Shown one piece after another: positions 1 to 11,826 of a DNA stretch of 64,000 bases (the stretch's first letter is position 1; every line of letters begins with the position of its first letter). This DNA is from Parapristionchus giblindavisi. Lineage: Eukaryota > Nematoda > Chromadorea > Rhabditida > Diplogasteridae. The notes beneath the pieces are model-generated. The model did no database searches, had not been told where the DNA came from, and saw only the letters and a program-made list of their open reading frames with translations. The DNA lies in the NCBI GenBank assembly GCA_943737045.1, contig CALSFV010000033.1:558001-622000 (forward strand), read 5' to 3'. The position numbers were made by a program, and so were the translations under genes.

Positions 1-36
1 TCAAACCTCTCTAAAGAATCGTTCTGAAACAATAAC

Positions 37-71
37 TATATAATTAAATCCATTATATTCGTCTTCATCAC
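37..71 (+). other. TATA-like and initiator-like spacing in the monomer (first copy)
   Basis: TATATAAT at 37-44 is followed about 30 bp later by TCATCAC (65-71), a loose match to an arthropod-type initiator. If transcription began at the A of TCA (67), the TATA-like box would start at -30. I see no downstream promoter element at +28 to +32. An AT-rich satellite produces such matches easily, so this is only a motif observation and not a promoter call. Confidence 0.15.
38..58. repeat. AT-only inverted repeat in each monomer (first copy)
   Basis: ATATAAT, a 7-base spacer TAAATCC, then ATTATAT: a perfect 7-bp inverted repeat that could form a hairpin or cruciform. It recurs in most monomers (next at 265-285). 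Copies with TTATGTTCG, CATTTTATTCG (33087, 41025) or TATAAGTAATCC (6671, 11715) weaken it, and the 29-bp deletion near 27826 removes it. Confidence 0.85.
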
Positions 72-94
72 AAATACAGCATCATAATACGATA

Positions 95-102
95 CAGTAC
101 TG
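95..102. repeat. Palindrome CAGTACTG in each monomer (first copy)
   Basis: A perfect 8-bp palindrome containing the ScaI site AGTACT. Present in nearly every monomer. Variants that break it are private markers of sub-blocks: CAGAACTG (14308, 15230, 17763, 18685, 23513, 24435, 26051, 27200 region), CAGTAATG (about 778 and 27435) and CAGTACTTTG (about 16154, 16615, 17304, 23054). Confidence 0.85.
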
Positions 103-154
103 AGAGAAGATCAAAGAGCACAACAACACGTAAACATCTTTATTCGGTATCGGT

Positions 155-212
155 CAATCAATAATTCACTGTATTACCTTGTCGAGTTTACATCGCTGTA
201 GACCAATCAATA
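155..212. other. Paired CAATCAATA motifs with a CCAAT-box match (first copy)
   Basis: CAATCAATA occurs twice in a monomer, at 155-163 and 204-212, 49 bp apart. The second is embedded in GACCAATCA (201-209), which fits the NF-Y consensus RRCCAATSR in full. The first, read on the minus strand, is TGATTGACC, close to the PBX/MEIS-type site TGATTGACAG. Both are repeated about every 228 bp. Some copies lose the CCAAT core (GACTAATCA, for example near 4557, 9601, 13032, 31625, 33477, 34171, 34865). Binding is not shown; these are string matches to known consensus sites. Confidence 0.4.
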
Positions 213-232
213 TGAGGAGTGGAGGCCTCATA
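211..232. repeat. Inverted repeat across the monomer junction (first copy)
   Basis: TATGAGG, an 8-base spacer, then CCTCATA: a perfect 7-bp inverted repeat spanning the end of one monomer and the head of the next. It is complete only when the next head is H2. Before an H1 head (CCTCAAA) the stem drops to 5 bp, and before an H3 head (CCTGATA) it has a central mismatch. The head class therefore changes the pairing at the junction. Confidence 0.8.
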
Positions 233-454
233 CTTCTCGAAAAACTCGGTCTGAAACAATAACTATATAATTAAATCCATTATATTCGTCTTCAGCACAA
301 ATACAGTATCATAATACGATACAGTACTGAGAGAAGATCAAAGATCACAACAACACGTAAACATCTTTATTCGGCATCGGTCAATCAATAATTCAATGTA
401 TTACCTTGTGGAGTTTACATCGCTGCAGACCAATCAATATGAGGAGTGAAGGCC
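228..454. repeat. Reference 227-bp monomer (class H2/a)
   Basis: A typical full monomer used here as a map, numbered from TCA as 1. Positions 1-30 are the head with class-specific bases; 38-58 an AT-only inverted repeat; 60-75 the conserved TCGTCTTCATCAC region; 95-102 palindrome CAGTACTG; about 108-122 the site where length classes differ by 1 or 6 bp; 124-131 the CACG/CACA site; 143-153 TTCGGTATCGG; 155-163 and 204-212 two CAATCAATA repeats; 181-186 GTCGAG or GTGGAG; 187-195 TTTACATCG or TTTATATCG; 211-227 the GAGG...GGCC tail that pairs with the next head. The boundary at GGCC|TCA is arbitrary, since a tandem array has no intrinsic start. Confidence 0.9.
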
Positions 455-942
455 TCATACTTCTCGAAAGACTCGATCTGAAACAATAACTATATAATTA
501 AGTCCATTATATTCGTCTTCAGCACAAATACAGTATCATAATACGATACAGTACTGAGAGAAGATCAAAGATCACAACAACACGTAAACATCTTTATTCG
601 GTATCGGTCAATCAATAATTCACTGAATTGCCTTGTGGAGTTTACATCGCTGTAGACCAATCAATATGAGGAGTGAAGGCCTCAAACTTTTCTAAAGAAT
701 CGATCTGAAACAATAACTATATAATTAAATCCATTATATTCGTCTTCATCACAAATACAGTATCATAATACGATACAGTAATGAGAGAAGATCAAAGATT
801 AAAATCACAACAACACAGAAACATCTTTATTCGGTATCGGTCAATCAATAATTCAATGTATTACCTTGTGAAGTTTACATCGCTGTAGACCAATCAATAT
901 GAAGTGTGAAGGCCTGATACTTCTCGAAAGACTCGGTCTGAA

Positions 943-957
943 ATATATATATATATA
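943..957. repeat. (AT)n microsatellite inside a monomer
   Basis: In the monomer at 915-1142 the usual CAATAACTATATAAT is replaced by a run of about seven and a half AT units. It sits exactly where the normal TATATAA segment lies and adds about one base, so it looks like slippage or conversion of the AT-rich core. I saw it in no other copy. Confidence 0.9.
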
Positions 958-1652
958 ATTAAATCCATTATATTCGTCTTCAGCACAAATACAGTATCAT
1001 AATACGATACAGTACTGAGAGAAGATCAAAGATCACAACAACACGTAAACATCTTTATTCGATATCGGTCAATCAATAATTCACTGTATTACCTAGCCGA
1101 GTTTACATAGCTGTAGACCAATCAATATGACGAGTGGAGGCCTCATACTTCTCGAAAAACTCGGTCTGAAACAATAACTATATAAATAAATCCATTATTT
1201 TCGTCTTCAGCACAAATACAGTATCATAATACGATACAGTACTGAGAGAAGATCAAAGATCACAACAACACGTAAACATCTTTATTCGGTATCGGTCAAT
1301 CAATAATTCACTGTATTACCTTGTCGAGTTTACATCGCTGTAGACCAATCAATATGAGGAGTGGAGGCCTCATACTTCTCGAAATACTCGGTCTGAAACA
1401 ATAACTATACAATTAAATCCATTATATTCGTCTTCATCACAAATACAGTATCATAATACGATACAGTACTGAGAGAAGATCAAAGATCACAACAACACGC
1501 AAACATCTTTATTCGGTATCGGAGAATCAATAATTCAATGTATTACCTTGTGGAGTTTACATCGCTGTAGACCAATCAATATGAGGAGCGAAGGCCTCAT
1601 ACTTCTCGAAAGACTCGGTCTGAAACAATAACTATATAATTAAATCCATTAT

Positions 1653-3076
1653 GTTCGTCTTCATCACAAATACAGTATCATAATACGATACAGTACTGAG
1701 AGAAGATCAAAAGATCACAACAACACGTAAACATCTTTATTCGGTATCTGTCAATCAATAACTCAATGTATTAGCTTGTGGAGTTTACATCGCTGTAGAC
1801 CAATCAATATGAGGAGTGAAGGCCTCATACTTCTCGAAAGACTCGATCTGAAACAATAATTATATAATTAAATCCATTATGTTCGTCTTCATCACAAATA
1901 CAGTATCATAATACGATACAGTACTGAGAGAAGATCAAAAGATCACAACAACACGTAAACATCTTTATTCGGTATCGGTCAATCAATAATTCAATGTATT
2001 ACCTTGTGGAGTTTATATCGCTGTAGACCAATCAATATGAGGAGTGAAGGCCTCAAACCTCTCTAAAGAATCGTTCTGAAACAATACCTATATAATTAAA
2101 TCCATTATATTCGTCTTCATCACAAATACAGTATCATAATACGATACAGTACTGAGAGAAGATCAAAGATCACAACAACACGTAAACATCTTTATTCGGT
2201 ATCGGTCAATCAATAATTCACTGTATTACCTTGTCGAGTTTATATCGCTGTAGACCAATCAATATGAGGAGTGAAGGCCTCAAACCTCTCTAAAGAATCG
2301 TTCTGAAACAATAACTATATAATTAAATCCATTATATTCGTCTTCATCACAAATACAGTATCATAATACGATACAGTACTGAGAGAAGATCAAAAGATCA
2401 CAACAACACGTAAACATCTTTATTCGGTATCTGTCAATCAATAACTCAATGTATTAGCTTGTGGAGTTTACATCGCTGTAGACCAATCAATATGAGGAGT
2501 GAAGGCCTCATACTTCTCGAAAGACTCGATCTGAAACAATAATTATATAATTAAATCCATTATGTTCGTCTTCATCACAAATACAGTATCATAATACGAT
2601 ACAGTACTGAGAGAAGATCAAAAGATCACAACAACACGTAAACATCTTTATTCGGTATCGGTCAATCAATAATTCAATGTATTACCTTGTGGAGTTTATA
2701 TCGCTGTAGACCAATCAATATGAGGAGTGAAGGCCTCAAACCTCTCTAAAGAATCGTTCTGAAACAATACCTATATAATTAAATCCATTATATTCGTCTT
2801 CATCACAAATACAGTATCATAATACGATACAGTACTGAGAGAAGATCAAAGATCACAACAACACGTAAACATCTTTATTCGGTATCGGTCAATCAATAAT
2901 TCACTGTATTACCTTGTCGAGTTTATATCGCTGTAGACCAATCAATATGAGGAGTGAAGGCCTCAAACCTCTCTAAAGAATCGTTCTGAAACAATAACTA
3001 TATAATTAAATCCATTATATTCGTCTTCATCACAAATACAGTATCATAATACGATACAGTACTGAGAGAAGATCAA
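1653..3076. repeat. 683-bp trimer HOR, two copies
   Basis: The stretch 1653-2393 recurs at 2336-3076 with a constant offset of 683 bp (228+228+227). Private markers include TATCTGTCAAT (1748 and 2431), AACTCAATGTATTAGC just after it, CAATAATTATATAAT and TTATGTTCG heads, and CAATACCTATATAAT. It is bounded by TATG/TATA differences on the left and by the b versus c length class on the right. Confidence 0.85.
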
Positions 3077-6000
3077 AGATTAAAATCACAACAACACATA
3101 AACATCTTTATTCGGTATCGGTCAATCAATAATTCACTGTATTACCTTGTCGAGTTTATATCGCTGTAGACCAATCAAAATGAGGAGTGAAGGCCTCAAA
3201 CCTCTCTAAAGAATCGTTCTGAAACAATAACTATATAATTAAATCCATTATATTCGTCTTCAGCACAAATACAGTATCATAATACGATACAGTACTGAGA
3301 GAAGATCAAAGATTAAAATCACAACAACACATAAACATCTTTATTCGGTATCTGTCAATCAATAATTCACTGTATTACCTTGTGGAGTTTACATCGCTGT
3401 AGACCAATCAATATGAGGAGTGAAGGCCTCATACTTCTCGAAAGACTCGATCTGAAACAATAACTATATAATTAAATCCATTATATTCGTCTTCATCACA
3501 AATACAGTATAATAATACGATACAGTACTGAGAGAAGATCAAAAGATCACAACAACACGTAAACATCTTTATTCGGTATCGGTCAATCAATAATTCAATG
3601 TATTACCTTGTGGAGTTTACATCGCTGTAGACCAATCAATATGAGGAGTGAAGGCCTCAAACCTCTCTAAAGAATCGTTCTGAAACAATAACTATATAAT
3701 TAAATCCATTATATTCGTCTTCATCACAAATACAGTATCATAATACGATACAGTACTGATAGAAGATCAAAGATTAAAATCACAACAACACATAAACATC
3801 TTTATTCGGTATCGGTCAATCAATAATTCAATGTATTACCTTGTGGAGTTTACATCGCTGTAGACCAATCAATATGAGGAGTGAAGGCCTCATACTTCTC
3901 GAAAGACTCGATCTGAAATAATAACTATATAATTAAATCCATTATGTTCGTCTTCATCACAAATACAGTATCATAATACGATACAGTACTGAGAGAAGAT
4001 CAAAAGATCACAACAACACGTAAACATCTTTATTCGGTATCGGTCAATCAATAATTCAATGTATTAGCTTGTGGAGTTTATATCGCTGTAGACCAATCAA
4101 TATGAGGAGTGAAGGCCTCAAACCTCTCTAAAGAATCGTTCTGAAACAATAACTATATAATTAAATCCATTATATTCGTCTTCATCACAAATACAGTATC
4201 ATAATACGATACAGTACTGAGAGAAGATCAACGATTAAAATCACAACAACACATAAACATCTTTATTCGGTATCGGTCAATCAATAATTCAATGTATTAC
4301 CTTGTGGAGTTTACATCGCTGTAGACCAATCAATATGAGGAGTGAAGGCCTCATACTTCTCGAAAGACTCGATCTGAAACAATAGCTATATAATTAAATC
4401 CATTATATTCGTCTTCATCACAAATACAGTATCATAATACGATACAGTACTGATAGAAGATCAAAGATTAAAATCACAACAACACATAAACATCTTTATT
4501 CGGTATCGGTCAATCAATAATTCACTGTATTACCTTGTGGAGTTTATATCGCTGTAGACTAATCAATATGAGGAGTGAAGGCCTCAAACCTCTCTAAAGA
4601 ATCGTTCTGAAACAATAACTATATAATTAAATCCATTATATTCTTCTTCATCACAAATACAGTATCATAATACGATACAGTACTGAGAGAAGATCAAAAG
4701 ATCACAACAACACGTAAACATCTTTATTCGATATCGGTCAATCAATAATTCAATGTATTACCTTGTGGAGTTTATATCGCTGTAGACCAATCAATATGAG
4801 GAGTGAAGGCCTCAAACCTCTCTAAAGAATCGTTCTGAAACAATAACTATATAATTAAATCCATTATATTCGTCTTCATCACAAATACAGTATCATAATA
4901 CGATACAGTACTGAGAGAAGATCAACGATTAAAATCACAACAACACATAAACATCTTTATTCGGTATCGGTCAATCAATAATTCAATGTATTACCTTGTG
5001 GAGTTTACATCGCTGTAGACCAATCAATATGAGGAGTGAAGGCCTCATACTTCTCGAAAGACTCGATCTGAAACAATAACTATATAATTAAATCCATTAT
5101 ATTCGTCTTCATCACAAATACAGTATCATAATACGATACAGTACTGAGAGAAGATCAAAGATTAAAATCACAACAACACGTAAACATCTTTATTCGGTAT
5201 CTGTCAATCAATAACTCAATGTATTAGCTTGTGGAGTTTACATCGCTGTAGACCAATCAATATGAGGAGTGAAGGCCTCATACTTCTCGAAAGACTCGAT
5301 CTGAAACAATAATTATATAATTAAATCCATTATGTTCGTCTTCATCACAAATACAGTATCATAATACGATACAGTACTGAGAGAAGATCAACGATTAAAA
5401 TCACAACAACACATAAACATCTTTATTCGGTATCGGTCAATCAATAATTCAATGTATTACCTTGTGGAGTTTACATCGCTGTAGACCAATCAATATGAGG
5501 AGTGAAGGCCTCATACTTCTCGAAAGACTCGATCTGAAACAATAACTATATAATTAAATCCATTATATTCGTCTTCATCACAAATACAGTATCATAATAC
5601 GATACAGTACTGAGAGAAGATCAAAGATTAAAATCACAACAACACGTAAACATCTTTATTCGGTATCTGTCAATCAATAACTCAATGTATTAGCTTGTGG
5701 AGTTTACATCGCTGTAGACCAATCAATATGAGGAGTGAAGGCCTCATACTTCTCGAAAGACTCGATCTGAAACAATAATTATATAATTAAATCCATTATG
5801 TTCGTCTTCATCACAAATACAGTATCATAATACGATACAGTACTGAGAGAAGATCAAAAGATCACAACAACACGTAAACATCTTTATTCGGTATCGGTCA
5901 ATCAATAATTCAATGTATTAGCTTGTGGAGTTTATATCGCTGTAGACCAATCAATATGAGGAGTGAAGGCCTCAAACCTCTCTAAAGAATCGTTCTGAAA

Positions 6001-6782
6001 CAATAACTATATAATTAAATCCATTATATTCGTCTTCATCACAAATACAGTATCATAATACGATACAGTACTGAGAGAAGATCAACGATTAAAATCACAA
6101 CAACACATAAACATCTTTATTCGGTATCGGTCAATCAATAATTCAATGTATTACCTTGTGGAGTTTACATCGCTGTAGACCAATCAATATGAGGAGTGAA
6201 GGCCTCATACTTCTCGAAAGACTCGATCTGAAACAATAGCTATATAATTAAATCCATTATATTCGTCTTCATCACAAATACAGTATCATAATACGATACA
6301 GTACTGAGAGAAGATCAAAGATTAAAATCACAACAACACATAAACATCTTTATTCGGTATCGGTCAATCAATAATTCACTGTATTACCTTGTGGAGTTTA
6401 AAAACCTCTCTAAAGAATCGTTCTGAAACAATAACTATATAATTAAATCCATTATATTCTTCTTCATCACAAATACAGTATCATAATACGATACAGTACT
6501 GAGAGAAGATCAAAGATTAAAATCACAACAACACATAAACATCTTTATTCGGTATCGGTCAATCAATAATTCACTGTATTACCTTGTGGAGTTTATATCG
6601 CTGTAGACTAATCAATATGAGGAGTGAAGGCCTCAAACCTCTCTAAAGAATCGTTCTGAAACAATAACTATATAAGTAATCCATTATATTCTTCTTCATC
6701 ACAAATACAGTATCATAATACGATACAGTACTGAGAGAAGATCAAAAGATCACAACAACACGTAAACATCTTTATTCGGTAT
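2431..6782. repeat. 4.35-kb block, copy 1 of a tandem duplication
   Basis: About 19 monomers, recurring immediately downstream from 6783. Matched private markers: CTGTCAAT at 2431 and 6783 (offset 4352); GTATAATAATACG near 3511 and 7861 (offset 4350, since copy 2 lost a CT at about 7321); CGATATCGG at 4730 and 9774, the 38-bp deletion junction at 6391 and 11435, and TATAAGTAATCC at 6671 and 11715 (all offset 5044, after an extra 694-bp trimer in copy 2). Few base differences were noticed (for example CTGTCAAT at 3351 versus CGGTCAAT at 7701). The exact breakpoint is not resolvable, since both ends fall in shared sequence near TTCGGTATC. Confidence 0.85.
6391..6410. other. 38-bp deletion junction, first site
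   Basis: GTGGAGTTTA is joined directly to AAAACCTCTC, skipping TATCGCTG through GGCC, so one monomer tail and its StuI site are missing. Net loss is 38 bp against neighbouring copies. The preceding monomer is about 195 bp. Confidence 0.9.
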
Positions 6783-8179
6783 CTGTCAATCAATAACTCA
6801 ATGTATTAGCTTGTGGAGTTTACATCGCTGTAGACCAATCAATATGAGGAGTGAAGGCCTCATACTTCTCGAAAGACTCGATCTGAAACAATAATTATAT
6901 AATTAAATCCATTATGTTCGTCTTCATCACAAATACAGTATCATAATACGATACAGTACTGAGAGAAGATCAAAAGATCACAACAACACGTAAACATCTT
7001 TATTCGGTATCGGTCAATCAATAATTCAATGTATTACCTTGTGGAGTTTATATCGCTGTAGACCAATCAATATGAGGAGTGAAGGCCTCAAACCTCTCTA
7101 AAGAATCGTTCTGAAACAATACCTATATAATTAAATCCATTATATTCGTCTTCATCACAAATACAGTATCATAATACGATACAGTACTGAGAGAAGATCA
7201 AAGATCACAACAACACGTAAACATCTTTATTCGGTATCGGTCAATCAATAATTCACTGTATTACCTTGTCGAGTTTATATCGCTGTAGACCAATCAATAT
7301 GAGGAGTGAAGGCCTCAAACCTCTAAAGAATCGTTCTGAAACAATAACTATATAATTAAATCCATTATATTCGTCTTCATCACAAATACAGTATCATAAT
7401 ACGATACAGTACTGAGAGAAGATCAAAGATTAAAATCACAACAACACATAAACATCTTTATTCGGTATCGGTCAATCAATAATTCACTGTATTACCTTGT
7501 CGAGTTTATATCGCTGTAGACCAATCAAAATGAGGAGTGAAGGCCTCAAACCTCTCTAAAGAATCGTTCTGAAACAATAACTATATAATTAAATCCATTA
7601 TATTCGTCTTCAGCACAAATACAGTATCATAATACGATACAGTACTGAGAGAAGATCAAAGATTAAAATCACAACAACACATAAACATCTTTATTCGGTA
7701 TCGGTCAATCAATAATTCACTGTATTACCTTGTGGAGTTTACATCGCTGTAGACCAATCAATATGAGGAGTGAAGGCCTCATACTTCTCGAAAGACTCGA
7801 TCTGAAACAATAACTATATAATTAAATCCATTATATTCGTCTTCATCACAAATACAGTATAATAATACGATACAGTACTGAGAGAAGATCAAAAGATCAC
7901 AACAACACGTAAACATCTTTATTCGGTATCGGTCAATCAATAATTCAATGTATTACCTTGTGGAGTTTACATCGCTGTAGACCAATCAATATGAGGAGTG
8001 AAGGCCTCAAACCTCTCTAAAGAATCGTTCTGAAACAATAACTATATAATTAAATCCATTATATTCGTCTTCATCACAAATACAGTATCATAATACGATA
8101 CAGTACTGATAGAAGATCAAAGATTAAAATCACAACAACACATAAACATCTTTATTCGGTATCGGTCAATCAATAATTC

Positions 8180-9568
8180 AATGTATTACCTTGTGGAGTT
8201 TACATCGCTGTAGACCAATCAATATGAGGAGTGAAGGCCTCATACTTCTCGAAAGACTCGATCTGAAATAATAACTATATAATTAAATCCATTATGTTCG
8301 TCTTCATCACAAATACAGTATCATAATACGATACAGTACTGAGAGAAGATCAAAAGATCACAACAACACGTAAACATCTTTATTCGGTATCGGTCAATCA
8401 ATAATTCAATGTATTAGCTTGTGGAGTTTATATCGCTGTAGACCAATCAATATGAGGAGTGAAGGCCTCAAACCTCTCTAAAGAATCGTTCTGAAACAAT
8501 AACTATATAATTAAATCCATTATATTCGTCTTCATCACAAATACAGTATCATAATACGATACAGTACTGAGAGAAGATCAACGATTAAAATCACAACAAC
8601 ACATAAACATCTTTATTCGGTATCGGTCAATCAATAATTCAATGTATTACCTTGTGGAGTTTACATCGCTGTAGACCAATCAATATGAGGAGTGAAGGCC
8701 TCATACTTCTCGAAAGACTCGATCTGAAACAATAGCTATATAATTAAATCCATTATATTCGTCTTCATCACAAATACAGTATCATAATACGATACAGTAC
8801 TGATAGAAGATCAAAGATTAAAATCACAACAACACATAAACATCTTTATTCGGTATCGGTCAATCAATAATTCAATGTATTACCTTGTGGAGTTTACATC
8901 GCTGTAGACCAATCAATATGAGGAGTGAAGGCCTCATACTTCTCGAAAGACTCGATCTGAAATAATAACTATATAATTAAATCCATTATGTTCGTCTTCA
9001 TCACAAATACAGTATAATAATACGATACAGTACTGAGAGAAGATCAAAAGATCACAACAACACGTAAACATCTTTATTCGGTATCGGTCAATCAATAATT
9101 CAATGTATTACCTTGTGGAGTTTACATCGCTGTAGACCAATCAATATGAGGAGTGAAGGCCTCAAACCTCTCTAAAGAATCGTTCTGAAACAATAACTAT
9201 ATAATTAAATCCATTATATTCGTCTTCATCACAAATACAGTATCATAATACGATACAGTACTGAGAGAAGATCAACGATTAAAATCACAACAACACATAA
9301 ACATCTTTATTCGGTATCGGTCAATCAATAATTCAATGTATTACCTTGTGGAGTTTACATCGCTGTAGACCAATCAATATGAGGAGTGAAGGCCTCATAC
9401 TTCTCGAAAGACTCGATCTGAAACAATAGCTATATAATTAAATCCATTATATTCGTCTTCATCACAAATACAGTATCATAATACGATACAGTACTGATAG
9501 AAGATCAAAGATTAAAATCACAACAACACATAAACATCTTTATTCGGTATCGGTCAATCAATAATTCA
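8180..9568. repeat. 694-bp trimer doubled inside the 5.04-kb copy
   Basis: The trimer 8180-8873 is followed by a second one from 8874 (GAAATAATAACT at 8265 and 8959; GATCAACG at about 8578 and 9272; offset 694), where copy 1 of the large block has only one (about 3830-4523). The monomer around 8.97-9.14 kb is a mosaic: left part as at 8.28 kb, then GTATAATAATACG and TTTACATCG as at 7.86-7.97 kb, then back to the 8.48-kb type. Confidence 0.75.
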
Positions 9569-11434
9569 CTGTATTACCTTGTGGAGTTTATATCGCTGTA
9601 GACTAATCAATATGAGGAGTGAAGGCCTCAAACCTCTCTAAAGAATCGTTCTGAAACAATAACTATATAATTAAATCCATTATATTCTTCTTCATCACAA
9701 ATACAGTATCATAATACGATACAGTACTGAGAGAAGATCAAAAGATCACAACAACACGTAAACATCTTTATTCGATATCGGTCAATCAATAATTCAATGT
9801 ATTACCTTGTGGAGTTTATATCGCTGTAGACCAATCAATATGAGGAGTGAAGGCCTCAAACCTCTCTAAAGAATCGTTCTGAAACAATAACTATATAATT
9901 AAATCCATTATATTCGTCTTCATCACAAATACAGTATCATAATACGATACAGTACTGAGAGAAGATCAACGATTAAAATCACAACAACACATAAACATCT
10001 TTATTCGGTATCGGTCAATCAATAATTCAATGTATTACCTTGTGGAGTTTACATCGCTGTAGACCAATCAATATGAGGAGTGAAGGCCTCATACTTCTCG
10101 AAAGACTCGATCTGAAACAATAACTATATAATTAAATCCATTATATTCGTCTTCATCACAAATACAGTATCATAATACGATACAGTACTGAGAGAAGATC
10201 AAAGATTAAAATCACAACAACACGTAAACATCTTTATTCGGTATCTGTCAATCAATAACTCAATGTATTAGCTTGTGGAGTTTACATCGCTGTAGACCAA
10301 TCAATATGAGGAGTGAAGGCCTCATACTTCTCGAAAGACTCGATCTGAAACAATAATTATATAATTAAATCCATTATGTTCGTCTTCATCACAAATACAG
10401 TATCATAATACGATACAGTACTGAGAGAAGATCAACGATTAAAATCACAACAACACATAAACATCTTTATTCGGTATCGGTCAATCAATAATTCAATGTA
10501 TTACCTTGTGGAGTTTACATCGCTGTAGACCAATCAATATGAGGAGTGAAGGCCTCATACTTCTCGAAAGACTCGATCTGAAACAATAACTATATAATTA
10601 AATCCATTATATTCGTCTTCATCACAAATACAGTATCATAATACGATACAGTACTGAGAGAAGATCAAAGATTAAAATCACAACAACACGTAAACATCTT
10701 TATTCGGTATCTGTCAATCAATAACTCAATGTATTAGCTTGTGGAGTTTACATCGCTGTAGACCAATCAATATGAGGAGTGAAGGCCTCATACTTCTCGA
10801 AAGACTCGATCTGAAACAATAATTATATAATTAAATCCATTATGTTCGTCTTCATCACAAATACAGTATCATAATACGATACAGTACTGAGAGAAGATCA
10901 AAAGATCACAACAACACGTAAACATCTTTATTCGGTATCGGTCAATCAATAATTCAATGTATTAGCTTGTGGAGTTTATATCGCTGTAGACCAATCAATA
11001 TGAGGAGTGAAGGCCTCAAACCTCTCTAAAGAATCGTTCTGAAACAATAACTATATAATTAAATCCATTATATTCGTCTTCATCACAAATACAGTATCAT
11101 AATACGATACAGTACTGAGAGAAGATCAACGATTAAAATCACAACAACACATAAACATCTTTATTCGGTATCGGTCAATCAATAATTCAATGTATTACCT
11201 TGTGGAGTTTACATCGCTGTAGACCAATCAATATGAGGAGTGAAGGCCTCATACTTCTCGAAAGACTCGATCTGAAACAATAGCTATATAATTAAATCCA
11301 TTATATTCGTCTTCATCACAAATACAGTATCATAATACGATACAGTACTGAGAGAAGATCAAAGATTAAAATCACAACAACACATAAACATCTTTATTCG
11401 GTATCGGTCAATCAATAATTCACTGTATTACCTT

Positions 11435-11454
11435 GTGGAGTTTAAAAACCTCTC
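11435..11454. other. 38-bp deletion junction, second site
   Basis: Same junction as at 6391, offset 5044, carried by the duplicated block. Confidence 0.9.
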
Positions 11455-11826
11455 TAAAGAATCGTTCTGAAACAATAACTATATAATTAAATCCATTATA
11501 TTCTTCTTCATCACAAATACAGTATCATAATACGATACAGTACTGAGAGAAGATCAAAGATTAAAATCACAACAACACATAAACATCTTTATTCGGTATC
11601 GGTCAATCAATAATTCACTGTATTACCTTGTGGAGTTTATATCGCTGTAGACTAATCAATATGAGGAGTGAAGGCCTCAAACCTCTCTAAAGAATCGTTC
11701 TGAAACAATAACTATATAAGTAATCCATTATATTCTTCTTCATCACAAATACAGTATCATAATACGATACAGTACTGAGAGAAGATCAAAAGATCACAAC
11801 AACACGTAAACATCTTTATTCGATAT

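Larger units (their letters stand above)
1..1596. repeat. Divergent monomers at the left end of the window
   Basis: Seven monomers (1-227, 228-454, 455-681, 682-914, 915-1142, 1143-1369, 1370-1596) carry many changes seen nowhere else or rarely: GTGGAGGCC tails, CTCGGTCTG heads, CAGCAC in place of CATCAC, ACACAGAAAC near 814, GAAGTGTGAAGGCCTGA near 901, CCTAGCCGAG near 1093, CATTATTTTCG near 1190. Neighbouring copies do not form a clear HOR. Such private divergence is usual near the edge of a satellite array, where exchange is less frequent, so the array boundary may lie not far left of the window. That last step is inference. Confidence 0.75.
6783..11826. repeat. 5.04-kb block, copy 2 of the tandem duplication
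   Basis: Copy of 2431-6782 lengthened by three monomers (694 bp) inserted within 8180-9568. It has a private 2-bp deletion at about 7321 (CAAACCTCTAAAG). Homology to copy 1 ends where copy 1 reads TTCGGTATCTG (about 6778) and this copy reads TTCGATATCGG (about 11822). Confidence 0.85.

Noticed and set aside
1183..1188. AATAAA polyadenylation-like hexamer
   Set aside because: It arises from one substitution in TATAATTAAATCC in a single monomer. With no gene upstream it has no meaning.
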